The notes beneath the pieces are model-generated. The model saw only the letters and a program-made list of their open reading frames with translations. It did not search any database and was not told the DNA's origin. A stretch of 64,000 nt of DNA. Origin: Citreicoccus inhibens. Lineage in GTDB: Bacteria > Myxococcota > Myxococcia > Myxococcales > Myxococcaceae. Positions 1 to 8,492 of the stretch are shown here, piece by piece. The DNA is taken from the NCBI RefSeq assembly GCF_019039035.1, contig NZ_JAHNZT010000001.1, positions 274,049 to 338,048 of the forward strand, given 5' to 3'. Position 1 is the first letter of the stretch, and every line of letters begins with the position of its first letter. Both the position numbers and the translations under genes were made by a program.

Positions 1-398
1 CGCTCCGGCACCCAAGGCTTCAGCCGCGCCCCGGCACGCGTCCACGCCCGCGCCGAGTCCGAAGGAATGTCCAAGGTTCGCAGGCGACGACCCGCGGCCA
101 CCTCGGCGGCCACGTGCAGCAGGATGACCGAGGGAGCACTCCCTACGACCGCGTGCTCCGCGCCCGGGGGGATGAGGGCGACGTGCCCAGAGGACTCGTC
201 GCCCCGTTCATCGCGCAGGCGCAGGGGTGCTCCCGACGCCAGGACGAGTTGGAAGGTGTGGTGCGAATGCAGCGACGTCGCCGCCACGGCCCCGGCGTAT
301 TGCAGCCGGCCAGGGCCGAAGAAGAGCCGTCCATGCCAACGGTCCGTCGCGTCCACGAACCGCTTGTAGCGCCCTCCCTCCACGCTGGCGAGGGACAC
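1..398 (-). CDS. AraC-type regulator, N-terminal cupin part (runs off left edge)
   Basis: An open minus-strand frame starts at a GTG at 398-396, one base past the stop of the upstream chaperone gene, and runs without a stop to base 1, giving about 132 residues. The visible part has a cupin-like sensory pattern: a HSHHTFQLVL strand near residue 45, then an IPPGAEHAV turn near residue 80, as in the N-terminal arm of AraC-family regulators. The DNA-binding HTH would lie left of the window, so the regulator call is inference. The tight spacing suggests it is the last gene of a three-gene operon with the chaperone and glycine-rich protein. The GTG start is a guess; the frame stays open further upstream. 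Confidence 0.6.
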   Translation of the reverse strand, partial: MSLASVEGGRYKRFVDATDRWHGRLFFGPGRLQYAGAVAATSLHSHHTFQLVLASGAPLRLRDERGDESSGHVALIPPGAEHAVVGSAPSVILLHVAAEVAAGRRLRTLDIPSDSARAWTRAGARLKPWVPE

Positions 399-399
399 G

Positions 400-840
400 T
401 CAGCGCGCGAGCGCCTCCAGCAGCTCTCGGGCACGGCGCCCCGCGCGCGTCGTGCCACACGGATCCGCCCCCACCGCGTGCTCGAGGTCCGCCCGTCCCC
501 CCGGGTCTCCCGAGCGCAGCCGCAGCTCCCCCCGGTTCGCGAGCGCCACGGGGTCTTCCAACCTCAACCGCAGGGCCGCGTTGTAGGCCGCGAGCGCGTC
601 ATCCCCCCGCCCCATCCGCTGAAGGACGGTCCCCAGCGCGGCGTGAGCCGAAGCGTCCCTCGGGTTCGTGGCCACCAGCCCCTGGAAGACGATGCGCGCC
701 TCTTCCAGTCGTCCCGCCTCGGACAGCTCGCAGCCCACGCGCGCCACGGCCCGCGCCTGTTCCGCGGTGATGCCCTGGAGCTGCGCGAGCGTCACCTCGC
801 CCCGCGCGACGGCCCGGATCCGGGCCTGGAGCTCCTCCAT
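400..840 (-). CDS. TPR chaperone of the LcrH/SycD type III secretion class
   Basis: This 146-residue protein has a short helical head (residues 1-25) followed by about three TPR units (roughly 34-67, 68-101 and 102-135). The length and layout match class II type III secretion chaperones (LcrH/SycD), which bind translocators in the cytoplasm. I see the TPR register (for example a HAALGTVLQRMGRGDDALAAY stretch) but no residue unique to SycD, so a generic TPR protein is possible. An alternative GTG at 861 would add seven residues and overlap the stop of the upstream gene (GTGA). Its neighbour is a glycine-rich small protein, the kind of product such chaperones often serve. Myxobacteria carry T3SS-like gene sets. 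Confidence 0.7.
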   Translation of the reverse strand: MEELQARIRAVARGEVTLAQLQGITAEQARAVARVGCELSEAGRLEEARIVFQGLVATNPRDASAHAALGTVLQRMGRGDDALAAYNAALRLRLEDPVALANRGELRLRSGDPGGRADLEHAVGADPCGTTRAGRRARELLEALAR

Positions 841-857
841 CGCCACCGATGCCCCGC

Positions 858-1427
858 TCACTTGAGGAACCCCAGCAGCGACGACGCGCCGCCGCCGCTC
901 GACCCCAGCATGGAGAGCAGTCCGCCCATCTGAGACTGGGCGCCCAACATCGACTCGGCCTTCTGGCCATCCTCGGCGCCGACCAGCCCCGACAGCCCGC
1001 CACCCCCACCCCCGAGCAGGCCGCCCAGCAGCCCACCGCCGCCCCCTCCACCCAGGAGCCCCAGCGGGTCCGCCATGTTGATGCCACCAAAGAGGCCCAG
1101 CGGATCCGCCAGCTTGGAGAGGAAGCCCATCAGGCCCCCCGTGCCTCCCGCCGCGGCGCCTCCCGGGGCGCTGTCCGCCGAGGGCTTCGCGTAGCCCTCG
1201 GGGCCCTCCGGCGCGTCCGCCAGCTCCGTGTGCGCCGCCGACGCGGGGTGGGACGCCGCGTGGGCCGGAGCCGCCTCGACCGAGTTGTGACCTCCGCCCA
1301 GGCCCTTGAGCGCGCTGCCCACCGGATCCAACCCCAGCGCGTGGCCCACGCTGCCGGTGCCAATGAGGTCGAGCGGGCTGCCGCCCGAGAAGGAGGCGGT
1401 CAGGCCTCCCAGGAGCTTGTCGATCAT
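858..1427 (-). CDS. Glycine-rich hypothetical protein, possible chaperone client
   Basis: This is a 189-residue protein with no family I recognise. The N-terminal third is ordinary sequence. The middle (about 60-100) is Ala/Glu/Pro-rich and the C-terminal half is dominated by Gly-Leu repeats (runs of G with LLGG units, about residues 115-150), ending in a hydrophobic FLK tail. There is no signal peptide. The ATG at 1427 follows an AGAAGCGAAG stretch that can act as a ribosome site. It immediately precedes the LcrH/SycD-like chaperone gene. Small hydrophobic, glycine-rich, chaperone-linked proteins are typical of secretion substrates or translocators, but that role here is inference from position only. 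Confidence 0.6.
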   Translation of the reverse strand: MIDKLLGGLTASFSGGSPLDLIGTGSVGHALGLDPVGSALKGLGGGHNSVEAAPAHAASHPASAAHTELADAPEGPEGYAKPSADSAPGGAAAGGTGGLMGFLSKLADPLGLFGGINMADPLGLLGGGGGGGLLGGLLGGGGGGLSGLVGAEDGQKAESMLGAQSQMGGLLSMLGSSGGGASSLLGFLK

Positions 1428-1634
1428 CTTCGCTTCTCCACAGCGGCGTTGGGTTGGGCTGCGCGTGACGCCGCGACGCGGGGCGGCCGACTTGCAGCCC
1501 CGAGGCCGCGCGAGCGCACCGGCAGCCCCAGGGATTCCCAGGTGTTGCGCCCCCATGCGTGGGCACGACCGTCCACGCCCCAGACGCAACGTCCGACTCT
1601 GGAGAAGGGCCGGAGAAGGGCCGAGGCTCGCGCG
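1428..1634. promoter_or_regulatory. Leader/promoter region of the chaperone operon
   Basis: This 207-bp gap lies between the esterase stop and the glycine-rich gene start, both on the minus strand, and must hold the operon promoter if it has its own. It contains a perfect tandem repeat of GGAGAAGGGCC at 1601-1611 and 1612-1622. I see no convincing -35/-10 pair or coding frame. Confidence 0.3.
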
Positions 1635-2636
1635 TCAGCGCGCCTGCCGCTGGAAGAAGTCCCACATGAGGGCGGTGCCGTCCGGCCCCGCGGGGTCCGC
1701 GAAGGGGAAGGCGGGGTCTCCTCCCGGCCAGGCATGCCCCATCCCGTCGATGACGACGTGCTCGACGAGCAGCGCCCCGCCGGACACATACTCGCGCACG
1801 GTGTAGCTCCGCCCGCCGGGCGACGTGGCGGACCAGACGCGCGCGGGCGCATTCGACACGCTGTCGTTGTCCACGCCGTCATCCGCGTCGTCATTCGTCT
1901 GGAGGAACTGGCGCACCGTCTGCTCGCCGTTGATGGGGTTGACCACCGCGTCCTCGGTCCCGTGCACCACGAGCACCGGCACCCGACGGCGAGACCGCCC
2001 CGAGCAGGCCCACGCGTCATCGCCCCGGTCATCCGGCGAGTAGATGCTGCCGAACGCCATCGCATACGCGCTGCCCGAGGCGGTGGTCGCGGCCTTGTAC
2101 ATCGCGCCCGCGCCCACCATCCCGGCGGTGAACACATCCGAGTAGCAGGCCATCAGGATGCTCGTCATCACCGCGCCCGCGGACACACCGCCCACGTAGA
2201 CGCGCCGCGAATCCACCGCGTAGTGCGCCTGCACCCACTTCACCATGCCGACAATCAACGAGGGCTCACCCAGGCCCCGCTCCTGGTTGCTCGCCAGCAT
2301 GAAGTTCCAACACTGCGTGGGATTGGCCACCGTGGATTGGTTGGGATACAGCACCAGGAACCGCTCCGCGTCTGCCTTCTCGTTGAGGCGCGAGAGGCCC
2401 GCGAACTGGTCTGGATTCTCCAAGCAGCCGTGCAGCCCGACCACGAGCGGGAGCGCCTCCGAGGGCTGATAGCCATTGGGGACCCACAGCTGGAAGCCGC
2501 GCGTCCCCCAGAGGTTGGAATAGCTGCCGTAGACCCAGCCACCTGCCTGGGCCGGGAGCGCCACCAGCACAGCGAACAGCACGAGCGCACCCAGGGCCAC
2601 GCGAACGAGCGCGTGCCCACGCCGAGTCATCGACAT
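1635..2636 (-). CDS. Secreted PHB-depolymerase-family esterase
   Basis: This 333-residue alpha/beta-hydrolase has a signal peptide (hydrophobic 11-30, ending AQA-GG). The catalytic set is visible: nucleophile S152 in GVSAG, acid D229 in VVHGTEDA, and H301 in GMGHAWPGG. The GLHGCLENPDQF segment near 67-79 is the oxyanion-loop region of this family. The family (esterase, PHB depolymerase type, LpqC-like) hydrolyses polyhydroxybutyrate, feruloyl or acetyl-xylan esters; the substrate cannot be told from sequence. The start at 2636 follows GGAGG by about six bases. It lies 48 bp downstream of another hydrolase gene on the same strand, so both are probably one unit controlled by the divergent TetR protein. 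Confidence 0.88.
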   Translation of the reverse strand: MSMTRRGHALVRVALGALVLFAVLVALPAQAGGWVYGSYSNLWGTRGFQLWVPNGYQPSEALPLVVGLHGCLENPDQFAGLSRLNEKADAERFLVLYPNQSTVANPTQCWNFMLASNQERGLGEPSLIVGMVKWVQAHYAVDSRRVYVGGVSAGAVMTSILMACYSDVFTAGMVGAGAMYKAATTASGSAYAMAFGSIYSPDDRGDDAWACSGRSRRRVPVLVVHGTEDAVVNPINGEQTVRQFLQTNDDADDGVDNDSVSNAPARVWSATSPGGRSYTVREYVSGGALLVEHVVIDGMGHAWPGGDPAFPFADPAGPDGTALMWDFFQRQAR

Positions 2637-2684
2637 CGGACTGCCTCCTGCTTCAGCCGGGGCGCGAGATGCACCCACGGGAAG

Positions 2685-3479
2685 TCACGGCGCCTCGACC
2701 TCGCGGAGGAAGGCCTCCACCGCCTCGACGACCTGCCCAGGTTGATCCACGGGCGCCGCGTGGCCGGAGTCCGTCAGCACCTGGAGCCGCGCCCGAGCGA
2801 GTCGAGCGACATAGGCCTGCTTCGTGGAAAGCGACGTGTAATCCCGCTCGGAATGCAGCACGAGCACCGGGCACGTCACCTCCGCCAGCCGCGCGAGGAC
2901 GCTCCAGCCCACCAATCCACGGGTCGCGCGCAGATAGACATCCGGGGCATTGGCGCCCAGCGTCTGGCGCACCCGCTCGCGCAGCGCCTCCTGCTCCGGC
3001 TTGGGGAACAGCTTGGGCGCGATCCGCTTCGCCAACCCTTGGGGCCCGAGCCACCGCAGAACCCCCAGGCGCACCAGGACCGCCAGACGCTGGCGCACCG
3101 TGCGCGGCACCATGTCCGGCCCGCTGTTGATGACCACCAGGCTGCGCACCAGGTCGGGGCGGTCCACCGCGAGCTGGAACCCCATCATCCCGCCCATGGA
3201 CAGTCCCACCACGTGCACCCGGGTCAGCCCCAGGCCGTCACACAGCGCGGCGATGTCTCGGGCGAACAGCGCCACCCCGTAGGCCCCCGAGGGCTTGTCG
3301 CTGCGCCCATGGCCCCGGGCGTCCGGGACGACCACCCGGTGATGCACGGCCAGCCGAGGCGCCACGAACTCCCAATCCCCGCCCGAAGACCCCAGCCCGT
3401 GCAGCAGCAGCACCGCCTCGCCCGCGCCCGAGTCCTCGACCTGCAGCGACACGCCCTCCGGGAGATGGAACGAGGCCAT
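2685..3479 (-). CDS. Alpha/beta-hydrolase fold enzyme
   Basis: This is a 264-residue cytoplasmic alpha/beta hydrolase with no signal peptide. It shows the oxyanion HG motif at 27-28 (LLHGLGSSGGDW), an ARGHGRSDKP turn near 54-63, nucleophile S94 in GLSMGG, probable acid D213 in HSERDYTS, and H240 in DSGHAAP. The pattern fits the 3-oxoadipate enol-lactonase/proline-iminopeptidase-like branch, but the substrate is unknown. It is divergent from the TetR gene at 3585, with two palindromes in the intergenic region, so it is very likely the TetR target. The esterase at 1635-2636 follows in the same direction. Confidence 0.85.
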   Translation of the reverse strand: MASFHLPEGVSLQVEDSGAGEAVLLLHGLGSSGGDWEFVAPRLAVHHRVVVPDARGHGRSDKPSGAYGVALFARDIAALCDGLGLTRVHVVGLSMGGMMGFQLAVDRPDLVRSLVVINSGPDMVPRTVRQRLAVLVRLGVLRWLGPQGLAKRIAPKLFPKPEQEALRERVRQTLGANAPDVYLRATRGLVGWSVLARLAEVTCPVLVLHSERDYTSLSTKQAYVARLARARLQVLTDSGHAAPVDQPGQVVEAVEAFLREVEAP

Positions 3480-3487
3480 GGTTGGAA

Positions 3488-3501
3488 TGAACGACCGTTC
3501 A
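3488..3501. promoter_or_regulatory. Candidate TetR operator 1
   Basis: TGAACGACCGTTCA has 6-bp perfect arms (TGAACG/CGTTCA) around a central AC. It lies 9 bases upstream of the hydrolase ATG, where bound repressor would block transcription. It shares TGAACGA and CGTTC with the second palindrome 64 bp away. Confidence 0.6.
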
Positions 3502-3553
3502 GATGTCGGGTTAGAGTGAGTCGTCGTTGTTTTCTGGGTTCTCACCCTATCTG

Positions 3554-3567
3554 AACGAACGTTCGTT
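3554..3567. promoter_or_regulatory. Candidate TetR operator 2
   Basis: AACGAACGTTCGTT is a perfect 14-bp palindrome that lies 17 bases upstream of the tetR-like ATG. With operator 1 it suggests that one repressor controls both divergent promoters, including its own. Confidence 0.6.
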
Positions 3568-3584
3568 TTTCAAGGATTTCAATC

Positions 3585-4229
3585 ATGTCCACGCCTCCTC
3601 GTTCCCGACTGCGCGCGCGCCCGGCGGTCCTTCCCAGCTCGGCGACGCCCGAGGGAACGCGGCGCCGCATCCTGGAGGTGGCGCTCCAGCTCTTCGCGTG
3701 CCGGGGCTTTCACGACGCCTCCATCCGGGATCTGGCCAAGGCGCTGGCGCTGCGGCCCAGCGCGCTCTATGCGCACTTCCCCTCCAAGGAGCATGTGCTC
3801 GCGGAGCTGGTGAGGCTGGGGCACGAGGTCCATCACGAGGGACTTCGCGCGGCGCTGGCGAGCGCGGGGGACGCACCTGTCGCGCGGCTGCGGGCGCTCG
3901 TGCGCGCGCACACGCTCCTGCACGCGCACCATCCGCAGCTCGCCGTGGTGGTGAACGAGGAGATCCACGCGCTGCCGCCCGAGTTGGCGGCGCCCTCGCT
4001 CCTGCTGCGGGAGCGTTCATCCGCGTTGCTGCGCGAGGTCATCGAGCAAGGCAGGACCCAGGGGGTCTTCTCCGCCTCGCATCCGCTCGTGACGGGCGCG
4101 GCGATCGCCACCATGGGCCTGCGCCTGCCCTACTGGTACGAGCCCACCGAGGGACTCGACGCGGAAACGCTGGCGGATGTCCATGCGGAGCTCGCGCTGC
4201 GAATGCTGGGCGTTCATGCGGGGGCCTGA
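3585..4229 (+). CDS. TetR/AcrR-family transcriptional regulator
   Basis: This is a 214-residue regulator. The N-terminal DNA-binding domain (about 22-70) has the classic layout: TRRRILEVALQLFACRGFHD, a second helix SIRDLAKALAL, and the recognition helix ending SALYAHFPSKEHVL. The rest is an all-helical ligand-binding domain with no recognisable ligand class. The start is supported by AAGGA about 10 bases upstream. It is divergent from two hydrolase genes, with two matching palindromes in the 105-bp spacer, so autoregulation and control of the hydrolase pair is the simplest reading. Confidence 0.9.
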   Translation: MSTPPRSRLRARPAVLPSSATPEGTRRRILEVALQLFACRGFHDASIRDLAKALALRPSALYAHFPSKEHVLAELVRLGHEVHHEGLRAALASAGDAPVARLRALVRAHTLLHAHHPQLAVVVNEEIHALPPELAAPSLLLRERSSALLREVIEQGRTQGVFSASHPLVTGAAIATMGLRLPYWYEPTEGLDAETLADVHAELALRMLGVHAGA

Positions 4230-4427
4230 GCGCCGCGCGGGGGGATGCGCGAGCACGGGTGGAGATGACATGCTGCGGCCCCGGGCAGGGGCGGTGGCGG
4301 GGGGCGCGCCGCGCGAAGCACACGCCTCGGAGTCCCCCACAGGCATTCCGCGCGGCCCTCGGAGTCCTGATGCACACGCGATCTTCCGGGAAGCAGCGCC
4401 CCGGGCACTTGCAAGCGGGAGCACGCG

Positions 4428-6107
4428 ATGAAGAACACGCTGACATGGGCGGGCCTCTCGGCGGGAGCCGCGTTGGTACTCGGAACCGTAGGGGTTCTGC
4501 GCGTCACCGCCGCGCCGTCACCGCCGGCTCCCTCCGCCATTCAGGAAGCGCCTACCGCGCGAGGCACGCCCCCCACTCCCGCGCCCGGGGCGCGCGCTCC
4601 GTCAGCCGCGTCCGCCGCGGCGGTGGGCCCGGCGGAGCCCGCGAAGGGTTCGGCCACGTCGGGCTCGGGCACTTCCGCGACGGCGCGGGGCGCGGGGACG
4701 TCCGCGCCGAGCCCTGTTCCCGCGGAGCCTCCGACGCTGGAGGGCACCGCCACGGTGCGCGTGCGTGTGTTGTCCGCTCAACAGGGGACGCCCGTCGCGA
4801 ACGCGAAGGTGGTGCTCCTGCGCGGCCCCATCACTCCGGCCTCGGTCCTCGAGTCCGTGCAGACGGACGCGGACGGACAGGCACTGTTCGCCTCGGCGCA
4901 CGCGGGCCTGTTCGACGTATGCGCGCGCGGCCCTGGCCATGCCGAGTCCTGTGAGAGCCACGTCGGCGTGGTCGCGAACGGGGCGCTCTCCGTCGAGCTG
5001 CGGCTTCCTCCGGGCGCCTCGCTCTCGGGCCGCATCACGGGGCTGGACGGTGCGCCCGCGCCCGGCGTTCGCGTGGTCGCCTGGGGCGACGAGATGTCCG
5101 CGTGGCGCATGCCCATGGAGGCGGTCTCGGATGCGCAAGGCGCGTTCCGAATCGAGGGGCTCACGCCCGGCAGGGTCTCCGTCTCGCCCGTTGCCGCGGA
5201 GGGACGCGGCATGTACCGCGTTCTCGACGCGATCGCCGAGGGTGCGGAGGGACACGCGGACCTCCAGCTCGCGGGCTTCACGCCCGTCACGGTGCGACTC
5301 GGGCGACGCGCGGGCAAGGTCGGAAAGGCAGACGTCATTCAATCCGTCACCGTCGGCGACGTCGACTTGAGCCTCCAGCCCGATGGGACGTGGCGCGGTC
5401 CCGTCGAGTCCGGCAGTTGGCAGCTCCGGTTCCAGGGCAGCAACGGTGGCGGAGTCCTGGGCGGCCGCCAACAGGTCACGCTCAAGCCCGGCGTGCTGTT
5501 CTCCACGCGCGTGGCGGTCACTCCGGATCCGGACTATCGCAGGATGTTCATTCGGCCCGACCCCACTCCCCGCGAGCCGTTCGAGCTGGCCGGCCATGTC
5601 GTGCTTCCGGATGGCACCCTCGCGAGCGGAGTCAGCGTGGCGGTGGAGCAGCCCTTCTCCGGGGCGTGCGGCAATAACCCCCGGCACTACACCGCGCACC
5701 GATTCGAGGGAGGTGGATTCGTGGTGCAACCGCGCTCCGGAAGCCCCCAAACCATCTACGCGTGGCTCCCCGATGGTCGCGCGGGCAGCGTCACCTTCTC
5801 GGGGGAGCCCGGCGAACACCTGACGGCGAACATCCAGTTGGAGGAGACCGGCGCGGTGGCCGGCCACATCGCGCTGGGACCCGAGGCGCGAGGAGAGGGT
5901 CCTCCCAGCATCGTCATCGATGACCGGTGGCATGGCGCGTGGCAGTTCACCCATCTCGATGGGAGCTTCCTGGTGGCGGGGCTCTCACCGGGAGAGCACG
6001 TGCTGTACGTGAAGGACGTCTCCCGCCGATTCACCGTCAAGGCCGGCCAACGAACGGAGCTGGGCGCCTTGACGCAGCCCGCAGCCGAGGCCCGAGGCAC
6101 GCCATGA
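4428..6107 (+). CDS. Secreted carboxypeptidase-regulatory-like domain protein
   Basis: This is a 559-residue exported protein. Residues 1-29 are a signal peptide or anchor (MKNTLTWAGLSAGAALVLG...), and 30-105 are a low-complexity Ala/Pro/Ser/Thr linker. Several beta-sandwich repeats follow, of the CarboxypepD_reg/transthyretin-like kind: VRVRVLSAQQGTPVANAKVVLL near 105, a repeat LSGRITGLDGAPAPGVRV near 195, and another ELAGHVVLPDGTLASGVSV near 385. These domains usually mediate stability or binding at the cell surface, and no catalytic domain is present. The start follows GCGGGAG. Its stop overlaps the start of the hydroxylase gene (ATGA), so the two are translationally coupled. Confidence 0.8.
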   Translation: MKNTLTWAGLSAGAALVLGTVGVLRVTAAPSPPAPSAIQEAPTARGTPPTPAPGARAPSAASAAAVGPAEPAKGSATSGSGTSATARGAGTSAPSPVPAEPPTLEGTATVRVRVLSAQQGTPVANAKVVLLRGPITPASVLESVQTDADGQALFASAHAGLFDVCARGPGHAESCESHVGVVANGALSVELRLPPGASLSGRITGLDGAPAPGVRVVAWGDEMSAWRMPMEAVSDAQGAFRIEGLTPGRVSVSPVAAEGRGMYRVLDAIAEGAEGHADLQLAGFTPVTVRLGRRAGKVGKADVIQSVTVGDVDLSLQPDGTWRGPVESGSWQLRFQGSNGGGVLGGRQQVTLKPGVLFSTRVAVTPDPDYRRMFIRPDPTPREPFELAGHVVLPDGTLASGVSVAVEQPFSGACGNNPRHYTAHRFEGGGFVVQPRSGSPQTIYAWLPDGRAGSVTFSGEPGEHLTANIQLEETGAVAGHIALGPEARGEGPPSIVIDDRWHGAWQFTHLDGSFLVAGLSPGEHVLYVKDVSRRFTVKAGQRTELGALTQPAAEARGTP

Positions 6108-7003
6108 ACGAAGCCCCCGAGCAGGAGGACCTCCCCATCCAGGTGCGCGAGGAGCTCATCCGGCTGGCCGTGACGGGCGGCTTCGTGGATGCGGTCCTGG
6201 CCGCGGGCCCCGAGCTGGAGCGGATGAAGCACTACCTGCGCATCCTGCTCGGAGACATCGCGCCGCCCCCCGCGCCTCCAGGACAAGCGCCCGTGGTGTT
6301 CCCGCCCTTCCCCGGCCTGGAGGAGCGCCCCTGGAGAGACCCACCCCCGGAGGCGGCGAGCGCGCTGGAGCAACAGGTCAATGCCGTGCGCAACGACCTG
6401 GCGCGGCTGGAGAGCTCTCCCCTGCTCCACTACCACACCGACATCGTGGGGACGGGCCGCTGGACGGTGCACCCCATCTACTTCGCGGGCGAGCGCGTGG
6501 ATCGCCTCTTCTGGCCCGAGCTGGCCATGGACTCCACCGCGCGCGTGGTGCGCTCGCTGGCGGGCGAGTGCACCGATCTGCCCCTGGGCGACGTGATGTT
6601 CTCCGCGCACGCGCCGGCCACGCGCGCGGTGCCGGGCTTCGCTTGGGATGGGTTCCGCATGCGCCTGCACCTGGGGCTGCGCGTCCCTGAAGGGTCCGCC
6701 ATCCGGGTAGGCACCGAAGCCCGCGCGTGGCGCACGGACCGCGTGCTCGCCTTCCACGACTCGTTCGAGCACGAGACGACGAACCCGAGCAACGAGCGCC
6801 GCGTGGTGCTCATCGCGGACTGCTGGCATCCAGACCTGACGGAGCCGGAGCGAGAGGCGCTGCTCGCCCTGACGCGCAAGCTGGAGGTCCGCGCGCTGCT
6901 CGCCCAGCTCCGGCTTCCCGAGAGCCTCTTGCCCCCACTGCTCGCCCGCTTCGAGGAGGTCGAGCGCGCGGACCGTTGGGTGTGGCGCTACTGGCGACGC
7001 TGA
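6104..7003 (+). CDS. Aspartyl/asparaginyl beta-hydroxylase-like 2-oxoglutarate dioxygenase
   Basis: This is a 299-residue protein whose C-terminal half matches the AspH/LpxO fold. H189 in MRLHLGL and H223 in HDSFEHE correspond to the two iron-binding histidines of AspH. The RRVVLIADCWHPDL stretch (about 232-245) supplies the arginine that binds 2-oxoglutarate. The N-terminal 100 residues are helical and unassigned. The family hydroxylates Asp/Asn in protein domains or lipid A acyl chains; the substrate here is unknown. The upstream secreted protein overlaps it by ATGA, making that protein or an associated surface component a possible client, which is speculation. Confidence 0.82.
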   Translation: MNEAPEQEDLPIQVREELIRLAVTGGFVDAVLAAGPELERMKHYLRILLGDIAPPPAPPGQAPVVFPPFPGLEERPWRDPPPEAASALEQQVNAVRNDLARLESSPLLHYHTDIVGTGRWTVHPIYFAGERVDRLFWPELAMDSTARVVRSLAGECTDLPLGDVMFSAHAPATRAVPGFAWDGFRMRLHLGLRVPEGSAIRVGTEARAWRTDRVLAFHDSFEHETTNPSNERRVVLIADCWHPDLTEPEREALLALTRKLEVRALLAQLRLPESLLPPLLARFEEVERADRWVWRYWRR

Positions 7004-7013
7004 TTCCGAGCGC

Positions 7014-8327
7014 TCACGCGAAGCACGCGGCGGGCACCGCGCCCTCCTGGCAGCGCCGACCTCGAAGGGCCAGGGGCGCCGCGAACAGCCGCCCCAGCGC
7101 GGACAGCAGGAACAGGAGCTGGAGGCCGTGGAACGCCTCGCCGTGGATGAACAGGCGAGAGGGCACCTGCGTCGCCAGCCAACCGCCGGCGAGCGACGCG
7201 AGCGCGAACGCCAGCCCGCCCGCCTTGTGGAACGCCGCGACGTAGAACGGACGGCGCTTCGCGGGGGCCAGCGAGAGCGGCAGCTCGAACGACGCGAGAC
7301 CGTGGCCGCCCCACAGGATGCCGGCCATCAGCACGTCGATGCCCAGCAGCCACAGCGTGAAGTCACTGGGCGGCACCAGCCACAGCAGCGGCAGGAAGAT
7401 GAGCCCGAACGAGCAGACGACCAGCACCGACCGCGCGCCGACGCGCTGGATGACCTTGCCCCAGCGACGCATGGCGAGCACGCGCACCAGCGCCACGGCC
7501 GCGCCGTAGCCCGCGATGAGGCCGAAGCCCATGCGCAGGTCCTGAAGCATGTAGACGACCCCGAAGCTCGCGGAGACACCCACCGCCGCGCCCCACACCA
7601 CCTGGTACGTGAGCAGCGGACGCAGCCGGCGATCGCGAAAGGGAGACACCGCGCACACCGCGCACACCGCTCGGCGCGACACGCCCGCGGGAGGCGCCTG
7701 ACGCGCCATCAACACGAGCGAGGCCACGCCGACGAGGGTGCCCACCAGCGCGAGCAGCGCGAGCACCTGCGGCTCCTGCCCATGCTTGCGAGCGGAGTCG
7801 AGCGCCAGCCCCACCGCCAGCCCGGCCACGCCACCCGCCAGCACGCCCAACGAGGTGCGCTGGCCGAAGTAACGGCCCCGCACGGGCGCGGGGACCAGGT
7901 CCCCCATCCACGCGGTCCAGGCGTTGTTCGCGATGATGCCCAGCAGCGCGTAGAGGACGGTGATGCCCAGGAAGAGCAGCCGCTTGCTCTCCAGCGTCAG
8001 CCCCAGGAACGGGAACGCGAGCAGGGGCAGCAGGGCCAGGCGGGAGGCTCCCACCGCGAGGATGGCCACGGGACGGCTGCCGCGCGCCTGCGTCAGCCAC
8101 GCCGACGGCAGGTGCACCAGTTGGAGCAGCGCCGGCAGCGCGGCGAGCAGGGCGACGAGGATGGGGCTGCAGCGCAAGTGCAGGGCCCAGGCAGTGAGCA
8201 CACCGCTTCCCGCGAAGGCCGTCACAAGCTCGGCCAGCACCCCCTCCAGCGTGGAGAGTCGAAGGCTGCGGCGCAAGGTGCCCCGGCGCGCATGCAGGGG
8301 CGCATTCGTGGTGTGTGCGAGGGTCAT
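7014..8327 (-). CDS. MFS transporter
   Basis: This is a polytopic membrane protein of about 437 residues with some 12 hydrophobic segments and a charged mid-loop (around residues 195-215), typical of the major facilitator superfamily. Conserved MFS features include the ARGSRPVAILAVGASR loop after TM2 and the AMRRWGKVIQRVG loop in the second half. Substrate specificity cannot be inferred. I prefer the ATG at 8327; an ATG at 8351 preceded by AGAAGG would add eight residues. It converges with the hydroxylase gene with a 10-bp gap. Confidence 0.8.
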   Translation of the reverse strand: MTLAHTTNAPLHARRGTLRRSLRLSTLEGVLAELVTAFAGSGVLTAWALHLRCSPILVALLAALPALLQLVHLPSAWLTQARGSRPVAILAVGASRLALLPLLAFPFLGLTLESKRLLFLGITVLYALLGIIANNAWTAWMGDLVPAPVRGRYFGQRTSLGVLAGGVAGLAVGLALDSARKHGQEPQVLALLALVGTLVGVASLVLMARQAPPAGVSRRAVCAVCAVSPFRDRRLRPLLTYQVVWGAAVGVSASFGVVYMLQDLRMGFGLIAGYGAAVALVRVLAMRRWGKVIQRVGARSVLVVCSFGLIFLPLLWLVPPSDFTLWLLGIDVLMAGILWGGHGLASFELPLSLAPAKRRPFYVAAFHKAGGLAFALASLAGGWLATQVPSRLFIHGEAFHGLQLLFLLSALGRLFAAPLALRGRRCQEGAVPAACFA

Positions 8328-8492
8328 AGGAGATGGGCGGCCATGGCGCATCGCGTCCAGGCCTTCTGAGCGCAACACGACCCATGCGCGCTCTTTTCCC
8401 TCGGGATTTCCCTCGTGCTCCACCCCGCGCACGCTGGGCAGGCAGGCCGCCTCGGGCGCGGTGGGCTCGAGGCGGTAACAACCGAGCCAGCG

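Noticed and set aside
849-3554. A 901-codon plus-strand open frame opposite the hydrolase genes
   Set aside because: It is Arg/His/Pro-rich nonsense antisense to two genes with clear catalytic motifs. In DNA this GC-rich, long antisense frames are expected.
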